This document shows positions 45,259 to 58,361 of a stretch of 64,000 bases of DNA, one piece after another; the first letter of the stretch is position 1, and every line of letters starts with the position of its first letter. The stretch is taken from the NCBI RefSeq assembly GCF_000204055.1, contig NW_006768768.1, forward strand, positions 184,150 to 248,149. Direction: 5' to 3'. The notes under the pieces are model-generated. The model saw only the letters and a program-made list of their open reading frames with translations, searched no databases and had not been told where the DNA came from. Made by a program: the position numbers and the translations under genes. The DNA is from Melampsora larici-populina 98AG31. Its lineage: Eukaryota; Basidiomycota; Pucciniomycetes; Pucciniales; Melampsoraceae.

Positions 45259-48200
45259 ATGTTCAACCCAGATGGCCCAGGCATCAAAAAGCAGGCCATG
45301 CTTGATTGGATGCACATAAATCACCCTATGACTCCGATCAGGACAACTATGGGCAGGGACGAAGTGGCCAATCTAAGAAGCCCAGCCCGAATGGAACATT
45401 GCTTTCTTCACCTGAAAATTATCATTCCAATCTTCCTCTCATCCTCTGCTCTACTCTACAATCCTGAAAGCATGATACTTTATTGATTTTGTAATATTGT
45501 TATATTCAACAGATTTTTCCCACGCACAAGTGGAGCCCTCGAATCATCACTCACTCAGCCTGGACAGATCACTCCAAACAGGATCTTCAACGCGTAGACT
45601 TCAGGATTCCAATCCCAACATCAATACCAACCCAAACACAAATTTCGAAGTCTTGACGCCAAGCGCGCCAGTTTTGGCGAAATCATCCAAAAAGAAATGT
45701 TGCACTTCCCCCGAGACCAAACCAGTCCAAAAAAACGAGCGGTTTCAGCATTAAAAGCCTCTACCTCTGTCAAAAACCTTCAAATGACATCGAAAGACTC
45801 AAAAGGTCCATTCACAAAGAGCAATGAGATAAAGGTGACAAAGAAAAAAGTTTGTGCATTTTCATTTATATGTATAATGTGATACTTTTGAATTTGTACA
45901 AGCCTAATCAACACAGCCATGACATCTGTTTTTCGTACTTTAGGACGTTCAATTTGCAGACTCAGCGGTGGGCACACAAGACTCTCCGGATATTGGAAAG
46001 TCAATCCGGTTTGTGGATTCTATTGTTCATCTACATATACACTATGCCTGCATAACCTGATCCTTGATATCAAAGCTGATGTTGAGATCGTTACACCAGA
46101 ATGAGTTTGTTTCTTCACATACATTTCGTCTGCCTCCAAAGAGTTTCTCAAATACTCGTATCCAGGGTAATGATAAGTTAGAATGCAATGTTGAGCAATC
46201 TAGTATCAAGCCCAAAAAAAAAGCTGTATCTATTCCCATGTCTGTTATACGGAAGCCCTGAGCGTGGGGTCCGCCAAACCTCTCAAACACAAACAACACA
46301 TACAACACCACCGCTCAAAAGCTCACCACGTCAAAGTCCGGCATCTCTAAAATCAACTTCAACCCATTTCTGCGGTGCTTCCAGGCGTTTGGCGCACCAA
46401 TTTGACTCGGCCTACATAGAGGCTTCTTCATCTCCACGCGGACGGTGTCGCAACAACACTCAAGTCTATGCGCGTCATCCCTCAACACTGTCCCCTTAAT
46501 CCGCATCTCTTTGCACATTGAGCTCACCCTGCGATTGCTTGGACAATAGACCAAGACTTTGATTCAACCAACACCAAAGGTATCGAATTGACTATTTCTG
46601 TTACTAGACAACTTCAAACGCCTCTCTCTTCTCCATTTCAATTGTAATTACTAAAATGGTAGAAAACCAAAATAAATCCACAAAAAAGCTTCCAAGCTGG
46701 GTTTCCAACAATCAACACTTATTGACCAAGGTTTTAATTTTCTATGACAGCATTCAACAGCTAGAGGCACCACTCAATGAGACAGTTTTTGAAAAAGATT
46801 GTAATTGTGATTGAGACATGAGTTGAGAAAGTCTAGCCTGTGATTACAGCCAACATCTATGGAGCTGGGTGTTGGTTCAAGTCACATCAACACTTCTTGA
46901 CCTTCAAAAGGAGCCCCACCTTCATTGTAGCAATTTTATCAAATGAATGAGTTATGTGGTAAATGTGTAAATGGGCCAAAGTGAGTGAAAGGTTACCTTC
47001 CTTCTATCAAGCTAATCACCTTACCATAAAGATTCAAACATGTTTATTGGCCAAGTTCTTTTACTGCTCTCCAGTCAAAGTTTCATCATCCCGATCACTC
47101 TCTCAACAAAATTCCTGTCAACCACCAATCATAGGTGATCCAGATTGGAGTATATGGGGTTGCCTTTGATGTAGGAAGTTCCGCACGTCAAGTCCAAATT
47201 GTGTAGATGGCGTTTGAACAAGTTAAAAGTTTAAGTTCGGACTCTGCATTCCAACCGTTGAACGTTTTGCCTTGAGTCGAGACCAGCAGGGCTGGTTATC
47301 CTTTGTGGTATCACAAGGGCGAGCCAGATAAGCTTCATTTGATGGTACTTGTTGGGTGATCTACAATGAGTTCAAGAGCGTCATCACAGTAAAAAGCATC
47401 CTAATTCCCTTGATATCACTTTTCCACCATATTAATCTTGAAACCTATCCATTGGGTTATCGTTTTTGAGTGATTTGCACAATCGGGGTGACTACTGAAA
47501 CAGGATGGACAGTATTGGAAATGCAGCTTGATGTAGAGTGCAATGAGATCGTGAGCAGCAGGTGAGTCGATGACTGAGTTGGAGGTGGAAGAAATGGAAT
47601 TTGTGATTGAGATATTTGCCCGGAATTGAGATCATAGATGTGAGGTTGAGATGTGTGTGTACAGAATTTGTTGGGTAGTTGTTATGTGTGAGAGGGGTGG
47701 CAGACCCCACGCTCAGGGCTTCCGTACTGTTACCTGCGCCCCGTTCTGCTTCAACTACACCACAATACCCACTGGCATCAGGAAATCTTCAAGAAGAAAA
47801 GCTTCTGTCTCTGCGTCCAGAAGACGCCAAACCGCTGATTACAGGAAACAAAAATCAACGATACACAGAGGACTTACCTCTTTCACAGAGAGCGATTTCT
47901 TCAAAACTGAAAACATCGGTCGGTCCTAATCATGTGATATCTTCAGCTTGGCCTGGCTGACTTTTTATTGGGCTTGATTAGTCATTGGTAGAGATATCAC
48001 GCCCATCTCTCTCAACACCCAACATACAGTGAATCTAGATCGTCTCATCACATCAAATGAGAAGAAAAGATCAGGCATCGAAGTTTTTCAAGATGAGAGA
48101 CACAGAGTATCCCAAAGTGGGTTATTTATAATGCTTTTTAAATACTCATTTTTTATCACACTGACATTATCAATACGAATACGACCTCAACATGTAGTTC

Positions 48201-48523
48201 GTGCGCTTGAAGAGCGTGTTGAGCACCTGGAAAAGAAAGGTGCTTGTTCCAGTGATCCACAAGAACATGTCATATTACAAATTCAGCAAGATCCTCAAAA
48301 GAGTACTGAGCGCTACATCCAGGATGGCATCAAAGAAGGCTTGGAAACCCTCCACGTCAAAGTAAATCGACTGAGGTTGCAATTGAAAGAAGCAAACGAT
48401 GCCATTGATTACAATGTTGTGTTGGTCAGTCTGCTTGGAGAATCGAATGTTGATGAGGAAGGAGCTGATGATGATCACAGTAGCTCCGGGTCTGGCTTTG
48501 GTACCAATGATTTGTGTACCTGA
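45259..48523 (+). pseudogene. Companion B paralogue 2, split by an insertion
   Basis: Pieces of a B-like gene run along the + strand. A Ser/Lys-rich early part lies at 45497-45754. An exon near 45943 has SAVGTQDS, matching RAVGTQDM of the intact B. Lys/Arg-rich exons follow at about 46090-46247 and 47733-47929. A coiled-coil exon lies at 48180-48523 (VVRALEERVEHLEKK, LHVKVNRLRLQLKEANDAID). The 46248-47726 element splits the basic exon, and the frame rejoins cleanly across its 6-bp duplication. The conserved GEYSG core of B is not visible. Introns and exact ends are uncertain. Confidence 0.5.
46248..47726. mobile_element. 1.48-kb TIR element with 6-bp target duplication
   Basis: The ends TACGGAAGCCCTGAGCGTGG are perfect inverted copies, and weaker pairing extends to about 50 bp. 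CTGTTA flanks it on both sides (46242-46247 and 47727-47732). The surrounding reading frame (MSV then TCAPFCFNY) rejoins in frame when one CTGTTA is kept. No transposase is recognised inside, so it is probably non-autonomous. The 6-bp duplication does not fit hAT (8), Mutator (9) or Harbinger (3). Confidence 0.8.
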
Positions 48524-49519
48524 ATGTAATGAATATACAGTGTGTTGTGCACTTTTCCTTCATAGAGGATCAGGTCACGTAATGTTACAAGCGGACATTA
48601 CTATTAGATGATTTCACACTGTTGTTGGGTCTTTGTTTTATTTAGTATAAGATCTCAGGTATATTCAGGAGTAGTTCTTTTGTTTCTCTTTTTCTATTGA
48701 TTATTATAGTGACCCTTTGTTTTTGAGAAATATATAAACTACATTGTATTTTTTATTTAACTTCTTTTCTTTCTCCAGAGTACATCCGTCAACAACACTC
48801 TGTGAGCTGTGCAATTTCCAGCGCAACATTGTATGTGAATCAAACTGGCAAAATTCATTGGTGATATAGTCATGCCTGTACGTAATGCCTTTTACATGAA
48901 TACTTGTACATAAATTTAGGTGGTGAAAGACTATTGGAAAACATTTTTGATCAAATATAGCATAAGAAAACTTCATTGGTAGTGTTTATCGAGGTTTCAG
49001 AAACCTAATGGCCTATCTTGTAACTTGGGAGAGAAATCCTTCCATCACCAAGAATATCTCAAACATGGCTATCATTGATAGAAATTTTAAAAACTTAGAA
49101 TGTGCAGATGAACGTAAAAACTTGTGGAAAAGTTGCGTACAATCATTTGCACCATGATATGAGTAAAATAACTAACCAATCCAAATAAGCAATCAGAGTA
49201 CAACCAATCACTACACATTTGTATCACCTAAAAATGAAGATTGACAATCTTGAGTGTTCATGATATAGTCAGGTGGAGAAACGTAGAGTAACACATAACA
49301 CAACTTATAGCTGATACAGCAGCAATGAACCGGCTTTGGCTGTTGCAAGGACAATACATATAAGCGTATAATTAGACCCTATAGTCAGATGATACCTGTC
49401 ATTCTGAAGTTTCAAGTGTGATTAGGGAATTTTATGATAACCAGCTCAGTGATAAACTAAAATGTCTCTTACCAAATTTTTGCAGCATAACAATGTAGCA
49501 GATCTGGAAGGACATGGTC
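48524..49519. other. Spacer, nothing recognised
   Basis: AT-rich DNA without supported genes. Confidence 0.35.
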
Positions 49520-50365
49520 AAGGCAATTCAGGAGGTGCAGGTTGATTCTTGGCAAGTTTACTGTGTTAAACATCATAGGTCAGGATAGTTACAAAGTAGA
49601 AAGTCAGAATACATATTGTGAATATTGATCAATTCATTTAATTACTTACTGATGACGTTCTAATAACGCTCGAAGAAATCCCACATCCTTGACAATGGAG
49701 TTAAATGTATTCTGGCGAGATTGTAATTTGGTGGTTGCAGCTGCAAGACCAAGTTGCAGGTCCTGGCGGTGGCTCTTGGTGATCTCAGAGTCAAATAATA
49801 GAAGCCCAATCCCCTCAATCTACTGATGAGAGTTTTGAAGCAATCCAACAGACTTGTGAAGACCCTCTAAAGAATGTTCATAAATTGAATCGATGGCGGC
49901 GAGTTCGTTCTCATTGAGATACTTGTGCTTTGTGATAAATCCTGTGAGGTTGCATCTGCTGCAAGATGATGCTGACCAGTCGAATCAGAAGATGCGGTGA
50001 GAGTCAAGAACAGTCTTGTGGGTTATCAATACATTCGAATCTTGGGTTTTGGAAGTCCTAAATTTTATCAATGCTTGAAGATAGTTTGGATTGGGCTTGC
50101 CGTCGTTTGAAAAGATCATACTATCAAGATGGGGGGCTGTCATTTGGAGGAATATCTTTTGTACCAGCATATTATCATCTACTGCCTTCTCACTAAATTC
50201 GATACAAGGATTGACCAAACAAATGATTTCTAGAATTTGAGAGGTTGAGGCTTGACTCAGAAAGACCGTTGAATCAAACTTTGGAACAGAATCAACCTCA
50301 ACATGAATATACCGAAGGATGTAAGATGGTAGAAAGATTCAGGTATGAAATGGATTCGAAGACAT
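49520..50365 (-). pseudogene. Protein E paralogue 2, broken
   Basis: Minus strand from the ATG at 50365. The N-terminal domain is visible (IFLPSYILRYI, FLSQASTSQILEIICL). The helical domain follows in a shifted frame (KHKYLNENELAAIDSIYEHS, GLLLFDSEITKSHRQDLQ, RQNTFNSIVKDVGFLRALLE). A donor GTAAGT near 49650 and a polar tail (NQPAPPELP) near 49530-49560 fit the family's last exon. A stop in the first dozen codons, one near 49985, one in the helical part and a frameshift kill it. Confidence 0.65.
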
Positions 50366-50916
50366 CTGATATATAATGATACGGTAGTTGGAAAAAGCTA
50401 TTCTTCATGGAGCAAGCCGAATTGTTGTTGCTTTACACTTTATATACAGAACCGTAATTCATGAGATGATATATAAGTACAAAGAAGGACGTGGAAGTTG
50501 TCATCGAGAATCCCTTTACATAACTCTGGCCAACATGGAAACGGTCAGCATTTCCATGATCGCTTTTTCTCTACACAGAGGTGGGGAAAAGCTGTTGAGC
50601 AGATCCTTCAATTGTCATGATCAAAATTAACTTCAAGTATGTCGCCATTTTCCTTTCTCCCTTTTATCACCTTTCATGAATTCAGGCAATGCTACGTAGA
50701 TTATTGAAGTCACAATTATGCGCACTTATCTCCATCCTGAGGTGGGGCTGTTCATTGATCTTAATATATTTATTTTCTATTTTGATGTTTGCCATTTTGG
50801 CTTACCTTGATCATATCAAAAAGTCTGGTTTGGGCAGACTCTAGATCTCTTTCCTCTTTCCAAGTACGCTGGACCACTTCTATAAACAGATCATACTATC
50901 AACATATAGCTTAATC

Positions 50917-51543
50917 ATGATTCAGAACCGTGTTTTTTTCCCCGATTTTGTTCTTGAATGTGTTTCTGATTCGTCTACGCCGGCCAGAATCGATCCTGAT
51001 ATTTTCTTAAGTGAAGCTACCCCCACCAAACTTTTAGAAACAATCCTAGTGTTCCATCCTCATTTCAAATTTACTGAACAAGCAAAAGAAGATCACGAGC
51101 TCCTTAGGATAATTTTCAATGAAATGATTGCTCCTTGTCTTGCTCATGTAGTCATACCGATTGATCCCAACACACATTTTATTGAAGCACCGCTTGACAA
51201 TAACTTTTGTGGCGTCCCTCTGAAGTATCCTCAGCCACACGCAAAGAATTCGATGAGAAGCTGAAAAGTGAATTCATTCGACTAAGATCCCTTCAGAAGA
51301 TATTCAATAGTGCTGCTCAAGAAGTTGGATTTGTTTCCGCGCTGGCCAAATTCCATCAGTAAGTTGACTTTTCAAACCTCTATGTAGTATAATGAATCTG
51401 ACTCTTGTACAATCCAAAATAGAAACATCTTCGATAAACACCAAGCCACTCATTCAGAGGCTCCACCGATGCAAGATACTCACGAGAATGGTTCCCCTGG
51501 TTCCACCGCCACACCTCAATTACCTTTAATACACAGCTTTTAA
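50917..51543 (+). pseudogene. Protein E paralogue 3, internally deleted
   Basis: The N-terminal domain (VFFPDFVLECV, DIFLSEATPTKLLETILVFH) reads to about 51230. The frame then shifts and goes straight into the family's last helix (LRSLQKIFNSAAQEVGFVSAL). About 55-60 codons of the helical domain are missing. The conserved intron is present (51359-51422, GTAAGT...TAG), followed by a Ser/Pro tail ending TAA at 51541-51543. It is divergent to paralogue 2, with 551 bp between the two start codons. Confidence 0.65.
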
Positions 51544-53014
51544 TGCCCAAGATATCACTGAATATAAGCTCGTAGTGTCATTGTACATTGATTTTAGTAT
51601 AGTATCTTATGATAAGTATTATTCAGTTTGACTTTTCTTCCTTGTTGTATGTACATATAGTACACCATATATACAAGTTTGAACACTTGCACTGGAGATA
51701 TATTTTCAAATGTCAATCAAAATAACACAATCAGTGTATACTATTCAATTTGAGCCTCTCTCAATACAGCAGCTAAGATTCTTCAACAGTCCCACATTTT
51801 CAACCATCTTGTCTAGCTTCACGAGACTTTTTAAGAGTCTCACATTTTCAACCATTTTATCTATCTTCTTGTTATAGCTTCCTTCTTCCCTTTTTATAAA
51901 AAATTTCAAAGATCATTTGGTTTTTTCACATACATAAAATCCTTGGGTATTGTCCTGTACACTGCTGTCCAATGATGATATAATACTAGATTAGATTGTG
52001 TGGAACTAGATAAGACAAATCGAAGGTCAATATTTGGAAAACCTTTGACTTAATTTAAGCTTAGACATCAACAGAGGTGAGGGTTGATCAAGAAAGAAAT
52101 TTAAAGCCAGATTAATAGGAATATTTGATGATTTGGCCCAAGAAATCATCACTTCCGGGCTACTGAGCTCTCTCGGCGAGTGTAGACCTAGGGCAATGTC
52201 CGGTCACAGAAGACGTTAGTATGGTTGAGTTGTAGATTTGATAAAGTTGGTTGGAGAACTAATCGGGTGATTTTCTGTACAAAGATTTGACCTTTTCATT
52301 CAATTTTCTGACTTGGATAAGTCGGTAACAGGATTGAGCACCAATGTTTCTGCTTGGTGTTGTCCAGGGAATAACTACTACCACGGTGTGTGAAGGAACG
52401 AGGATCCTTTGATCTGAAATGTGAACAAGAGTAGGTTACTATGCCTTGCTCAAATCATATCTTCCTTTGATCCAATCATGGAGGACTTCATACAAATGTG
52501 TCTAGCAACGTTCATTGAGCCTGATCATACGTCCATGCTGTAGGTATGTCAAACAAGAACCTCTCAGCTTCCTTCATCCTTCATTTTTCATTCTTATAAT
52601 TATTTCCATCCGGTTTAACTCATACCTCATTAGATTTTGTTGTCTACATCAAGTGATGCAAGTGGTCTTTACGGTTGGGCACGCAGATCACTTTGGCGGA
52701 TTTTTCATATATCATTCTAAATTTCTCCTGCATTGTCAAAATTACACGGTTGACAAAAAGATCTGTTGAACAGAAGAATCCTCTCATATTTCATTCTTTC
52801 ATCCAACATACCTCATTCTTTATCCACATTGATTACTTTGCCTGGTGGTGGTACAAACAATAAAAAAAACTCATTTTTCATCTCTGATTTGTTATCTCAT
52901 TCTAAACCTTGGCCTCAATCTACATTCATTGTTTCGGCTGGTCCGCACAGTCAAGAAGGCACAGTTTATCAGTTTTCAGTGTCATTCAAATTTAGATCAG
53001 TCTAATTGTCATCA
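51544..53014. other. Spacer upstream of B paralogue 3
   Basis: No supported gene. Repeated agtctcacattttcaacca words near 51790 and 51834 are a minor local duplication. Confidence 0.4.
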
Positions 53015-54402
53015 ATGTCCAATTCCACAGCACGTCGTTGCAGTCAGCGCCAGTCAAATCTTCAATTTTTACAAAATTCTCAAGATAACTCAGTTGATCA
53101 GGCAGCATTTTCAAAGGGAAAGAAGAGGAAAAATGACTCACATTCAGTCTCAGGTAAGTCTAATACTTATATAGATGTCACGTGCGGTGAGGATTTGCGT
53201 TGAAGTAAGATAAGGAAACTGACTTCTCATCCGCAAAATATGACCAGATGATCTGCCAGCGCGACAAGCTGGACCAAGCGAAGTTCTTGAAGAACCAGGT
53301 GTCACTGTTTGTGAGACGACATCCCAAGAAAGGCTGCTTGAATTCATCACCCAACATGCCATCACTAAGAAGCCTCGGCTGGCCAATAAAAAAAAATATC
53401 CGCTTGGAGAACGCTTCGCACAAGCCAAATTGGGACCAACTACATAGACACAACAGTACACCTACTTCTCAAACTTTTCAAACTTTAGAAAAAGACAAAG
53501 ATGTGGTTGAATATTCCGTCTTCCACATGTCTCAGCTAATCAACATGCTGCGAGATGTTGGCATGGATACACGAGGGACAAGGAGGCACTCGTCACAGCT
53601 TGCAAATTGTACCATGATTTAAGTATGTGAAAGGTGTTGATCAAGCTTACAGATATTCTTCCGTCTAAAAGATTGCTGACAATGAATTTGGAACAGTTAT
53701 AATCCCTGAATTTTCAATAGATTTACCTCAAGCCGGTCCTTCGACATCACAAAAAGGTAAGCTTTCCCACGTATACTCGTTCACAGCACATGATTGGATG
53801 TGGTAATCTAAGATTTCTTTGACCCATTAAAGGGGTATGTTTCTCACAAGGACTTCCAAGTTTTGAACACGGGCGTTTTGATTTTCCTTGACCAAAACCA
53901 ACTCCACCAATAGTGGAGAAGACTACCGGACCAAGGCGGAACAAAGACAACGGGAAGGGGAAAGAGGCTGCACATGACACAGACAAAGATTGGGTACCAT
54001 CAGTGACTGAAGAGATGTCAGAAATTTTGGACAATGATCCGGCAGTGGAGAATGTGAGTGAATTACTTTTACTTGGAGTCGCTTTTATTCATAAAAACCT
54101 GTGATATTGACAAGACCTCTGAAACAGCCAAAAAAAACAATTCCCACAAAAAAGATGCTGAACCGCCTACTCCTGGTGGTGTGAATCAGAACAGGACAAA
54201 CGGCGGCCCAGGCGCAAAATCAACAACTTCGGACCAAAGCAGTGTAATAAGTCGGCTGAAAACAACACTACTCAAAGCTCAAGAAAGAGTGGAAGAACTT
54301 GAAAGCAAATATCAAACTCTATCAAGTTTGGTCCACAGAACAATCAAGAATCGTGATACTGACAAGATGCAACTAATACATGTGGTGGGTGTGTTGCAGT
54401 GA
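53015..54402 (+). pseudogene. Companion B paralogue 3, truncated
   Basis: Exon 1 (53015-53153) codes MSNSTARRCSQRQSN... and a basic GKKRKND tract. A GTAAGT...CAG intron leads to exon 2 at 53248 in phase (DDLPARQAGPSEVLEEPGV). Later exons hold an acidic/basic part near 53920-54055 (GKGKEAAHDTDKDWVPSVTE) and a coiled coil (54240-54400: ISRLKTTLLKAQERVEELES). That order of small basic exon, leucine-rich exon, disordered part and coiled coil matches B. The conserved core that should follow is absent; instead a minus-strand Tnp2 pseudogene begins within about 150 bp. Stops occur around 53450. Confidence 0.6.
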
Positions 54403-54546
54403 GTTTGTCTTGTTAAAGGATTTCATTGCAAATCAAATTTTGACATCAGTTACATTCATGTGTGGTAAAATATAGGCACGTCTTAGGTTTCACGTCAAAA
54501 CTCTCTTAGGCCCCGGGAACAACAAGGCACTACCATCAACTTGCAG

Positions 54547-56585
54547 CTAACCTATATGATTATTATGGCTGGATTTTGATATTTTGCCCATTAGACGCTC
54601 AAAAGGGAACAACCACCACTCACGTACTGGACCCCACCGTTCAAGACAATCAGCCAGATGTATGGACATGTGGTGATTGGGTGCCAGTTTACAGTGCTGA
54701 AAGAGCGACGTAGATCCTTTCAGATATTCTTGCACATGATGGCGATATTGCTCAATCAGGCCAGCGTTCATAACTCGCTTCAAAGCTAAGTTGACCAGAG
54801 AAACTAAATGACAGAAATTTCTAAGAAGCGCCGTTTTGACATGATCTTGACAACTCCAGATAGGGATCAAAGTCAACGGTAACTGGATCGTAAAAATATT
54901 ACGCCACTCCTCAGCTTTGAGCTGTCCAAAGCTAGCTTTCCCAACAACCGGAATTGTGCGTTTAATCCATGTTGGGATATGAATTCTTGGTAATAAAGAA
55001 TTGATCATCTGCAGCATCTTTTTGTCAAAGATAACATTGTCAACAGGGGGTGAGATCCAGTTGGAATCCCAATCTGCGTCACCAAGCGGATCAAACTCAT
55101 CCCCACTACTCGATTCATCCTGCAAAGAGGATAGATCATGTATTGTCCCAGGAGCATTTGTATCACCTAGCTCTGGGTTTAGATCTACATTTGGGCGGTT
55201 GCGAGGTTTGCTTGAATGCTCATCAAACAGATTGAATAACTCTTTTTTACTGATAGGGGGCATCACATCTTCCTCATTTGCAACATCTTGCATTGATCAA
55301 AACCGCCGTAGATGCCAAGAAAGAAGTCCAAGTAAGAGATTGTGCATTGAATCAACCACATGATATTCAACAATGTTCCAGTACGGGAGCTCATTCAATA
55401 CTGATTAGCGGACACCGTGTGTCTTGAAGATGCTCTGGCGCTCTTTTACGGTCTTTGCATCACGGGCTTTGTTTGCCCATTGCTTATGCTGATCACACGT
55501 GCGTAATGGCCAAGATGATTAAAGAAAGTTCTCAATATCATTCTTTTCAAGTAGACAGAACGAGCAGAAGTATTTGGCAGTGGCACTTGGAAATCCGAGG
55601 GACCATCTCAGAGCTGGAATGTTGGCGATGAAGGGCAGCAAAGCGCAGTGAATAAGTCGACCACTTTTATATTGATGTGTTTGAGAAAAAAGTAATCCTG
55701 GCTCCCATAGCTTTAGAAGCTGAGTGACGACTGGTTGTAGAATCCAGTTCATCTGCTCCAGTGACGGCTTGCAAGGACCTGGAGCAATTCCAACCAGGAA
55801 AACATTCTCTGGTCTATGTCTAATACGGATAGGAAGAGTAAGGCATATAAGTACAATGAATGTGATTGAGTCGTGATGGCCACTTTGCTTGTTTCCGAGT
55901 GGATTGATACCATCAACAAACATTCCGAAGACTAGGTTACCACTTTTTGCTGTGAATTGTTTGCCATCAGGTCCACAGAACTCTTTCCAAACTTGTGATT
56001 GATGAATGTTGTGTACTGAGGCATCAGGATCATAATCTTTTCTTGACTCAATCAATGACTCGTCCAACCATTCCTCAAAGTGTGGACAAGAGTACAAACG
56101 GGCCACCCATTCTGATAGATCTTGAAAAGCGTAACGTCAAACAGGTACTTCTATACCTCGGGAATAACGTAGCAAGGAATGTCCGCCGGTTTCCTCCAAG
56201 AAGTCGTGGATGAATGAGCTATCATCCAGGATCTCTCCATCTGCGTCAGGCCCTCCTGGAATGCTAGAAACGCAATGAGTACATGATTTTGGTGTTCTTG
56301 ATAATGGGTACAGCGCAAAGCAGGATCTACAGCAGTTCATGAATATCAACAAAGGGTCAATTTTGAGCCATCCAATGACCGTGCTGATGTTGCGTGGAAA
56401 TCTTTGAAGGGTAGACCTCTCAACAGGCTCTAGTTGAGAAACCAATGCTTCGGGAACTATCCCACGGGAGGTTGACAATTCAATTGTGATACACATCATG
56501 TCCATGAGCCAGAAAGACGTCAAATGTGAGGCAGTCCCGAATATATTCATGACAGCAGCAGTAAGAGCTACATGAAGGCATACAC
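54547..56585 (-). pseudogene. Tnp2 transposase copy with four in-frame stops
   Basis: One uninterrupted reading frame runs from about 56585 to 54547 and resembles the intact Tnp2 at 12.5-15.9 kb throughout: NCCRSCFALYPLSRTPKSC, WKEFCGPDGKQFTAKSGN, FVDGINPLG, ANIPALRWSLG (the second acidic residue is changed to Asn), FCSFC, VVDSMHNLLLGLLSWHL and FPFERLMGKISKSSHNNHIG. Stops fall near 56139, 55521, 55410 and 55297, with no frameshift. The copy ends exactly where the intact gene has its second intron, so the last exon is lost. The first exon is also missing. Confidence 0.85.
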
Positions 56586-57992
56586 ACTACATGAAAGTTC
56601 ATCTTTACCCGCGGGCACAGAAAACCAAGTTGGGCAAACAAAACTCACTTGTGGTTTTCTTTTTCCACTTCCTTTGCCCACTTTCTCATGTGGGCAGAGA
56701 AAACACTTTTGATACAGTACAGATTCACAGGTTTGTTGTTGAGAACAAGTTCACAATACCAAAGCAATTGTGAGCATTTTAATTGAGGCACATGTTTTAC
56801 TCTTACCATTTATCAAACATGGGATCTTTTATATTACTCTCTGTCAATTGTTATATGCTTACGCTTTTTTGAAAGTATGATCAAGCAATCTTCATTTTGC
56901 AAATGAAGACGCACACCCTCAATTTTTTCTTGTTCAACATCATAAATATAAGATATCATTATGTTAAAAAATGTTTGTCTGAAAAGCAAGCCACTCTAAT
57001 ATTCAATTTCTACAAAGTATCCACACTGAAGCACAGGCGAGTACAACTACATATGATGGGTTTGGGATGATCAATAGTTTCATTATTGCCTACAAAGTCT
57101 GAACCAGTATCTAATTTGCAAATGAGAATGATCAGAAAGCTTTACATTTTGGTCATTCATTGCCAAGGAGATAGAATAGATTGTGTCATGAAGCACTACA
57201 TGCATGATTTTCCATCGTTATTGTAGACAAAAAATTAAAATACTGTATGATTGTAAGACTTCCAAACAACAAACCTTGACAAGCTGTGAATTTGATCATT
57301 GTATGAGGAGTATAGTATAAGTGATCAAATAAACAACAACCACACAAATTAGATGAGACTTGATGGATTTAAAACAATTTAAAGATATTCCGGTGGAAGT
57401 AACAGCAAATAGAAATTGACGTGAAGCCGCTGAATCAAAGGCAATGCGCCAGCTGCAAATGGTGTGAAGCCGCTCTGAATCAGATAGAACCTGCAACTTT
57501 GAATGAGTTTTGAACCAAATTGTGCCATGATCAGTTCATTTTATAATACCAGCACAGAGATAGGATCTAAATCTTACCAGAATGATGTTGCACAACAACT
57601 CAGATTTTTTGGGAGGATAGTTCAAGACAATCCAAAAGGCTTGGGTTGGTTCTTTGTCCCCAATTTTCTATGTTATGTAAGTATTATAAGTCAGAATAGT
57701 TACACAGAAGGTTGGTAGAGTGTTGTGATAGTGTTGAGTAAGGTGGTCAAAGATCATTACAGAGTTGGAATCACTGTTACTGGTGTTTGAGGTGTGTACA
57801 GAGTGTTGTGTGGGTAATGATTCTTTTGGGAAAAGAATTGTCTTATTTGGGAAGGGTGAATTAAGGGGTGGCTCGTCAAGGCGTAGATTTAGGATAGTGC
57901 AGATTTCAGTTGTGTCAAGGGATGATGGAAAATTTTCTCAGGGTCATTTGTATCTCTTGTTCCTCCCTCTTTCCCCCCTTCTGATTCTTTTT
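56586..57992. other. Spacer, nothing recognised
   Basis: Near 56600-56710 are inverted words around gggcacagaaaac and ttgcccac that could form a hairpin. No gene is supported. Confidence 0.35.
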
Positions 57993-58354
57993 GCGTCGAA
58001 AAGAATCAGTAAGTCAATTCACCATCATATAGATTTTTCTTTACAAACTCTCAGAACTAATCTTTTTCTCATTACTACTTTTTCTCTTGGATAACTTTTT
58101 CAGATCATCAACTTTGTTTGTCTGTTACTTACCTTTAACCTCGCCGCTCGTACCATTCCTTCGAGCTTGCAGGTACCTTTATTTTTCTTTACCTCTGTTT
58201 TCTCTTTTAGATAGAGCTGAGTCTGATATCTTTTCTTGTGCTTGTCTCTACTGTTTTTTCTCACTGTCTGAACCTGTTTAGGTCAGTTCAAATTGTTCTC
58301 GGCGTAGACCAGCGTGTAGCTAGAAGTGTCTTACGCGGTATACTGTGCCATCAG
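57993..58354 (+). ncRNA. Second short spliced unit, apparently non-coding
   Basis: Inferred by comparison with the intronless copy beside it. Exon end 57993-58008, intron 58009-58103 (GTAAGT...TTTCAG, 95 bp), exon 58104-58172 (69 bp), intron 58173-58281 (GTACCT...TTTAG, 109 bp), exon 58282-58354 (73 bp, ending TCAG before GT). The joined exons do not code a recognisable protein; the open frame 58238-58546 partly reads intron. It lies tail to tail with an E paralogue. Confidence 0.6.
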
Positions 58355-58361
58355 GTTTGTC

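Noticed and set aside
46315..46554. Minus-strand 79-codon frame inside the 46-47.7 kb element
   Set aside because: No motif, no splice extension, and no relation to a known transposase.
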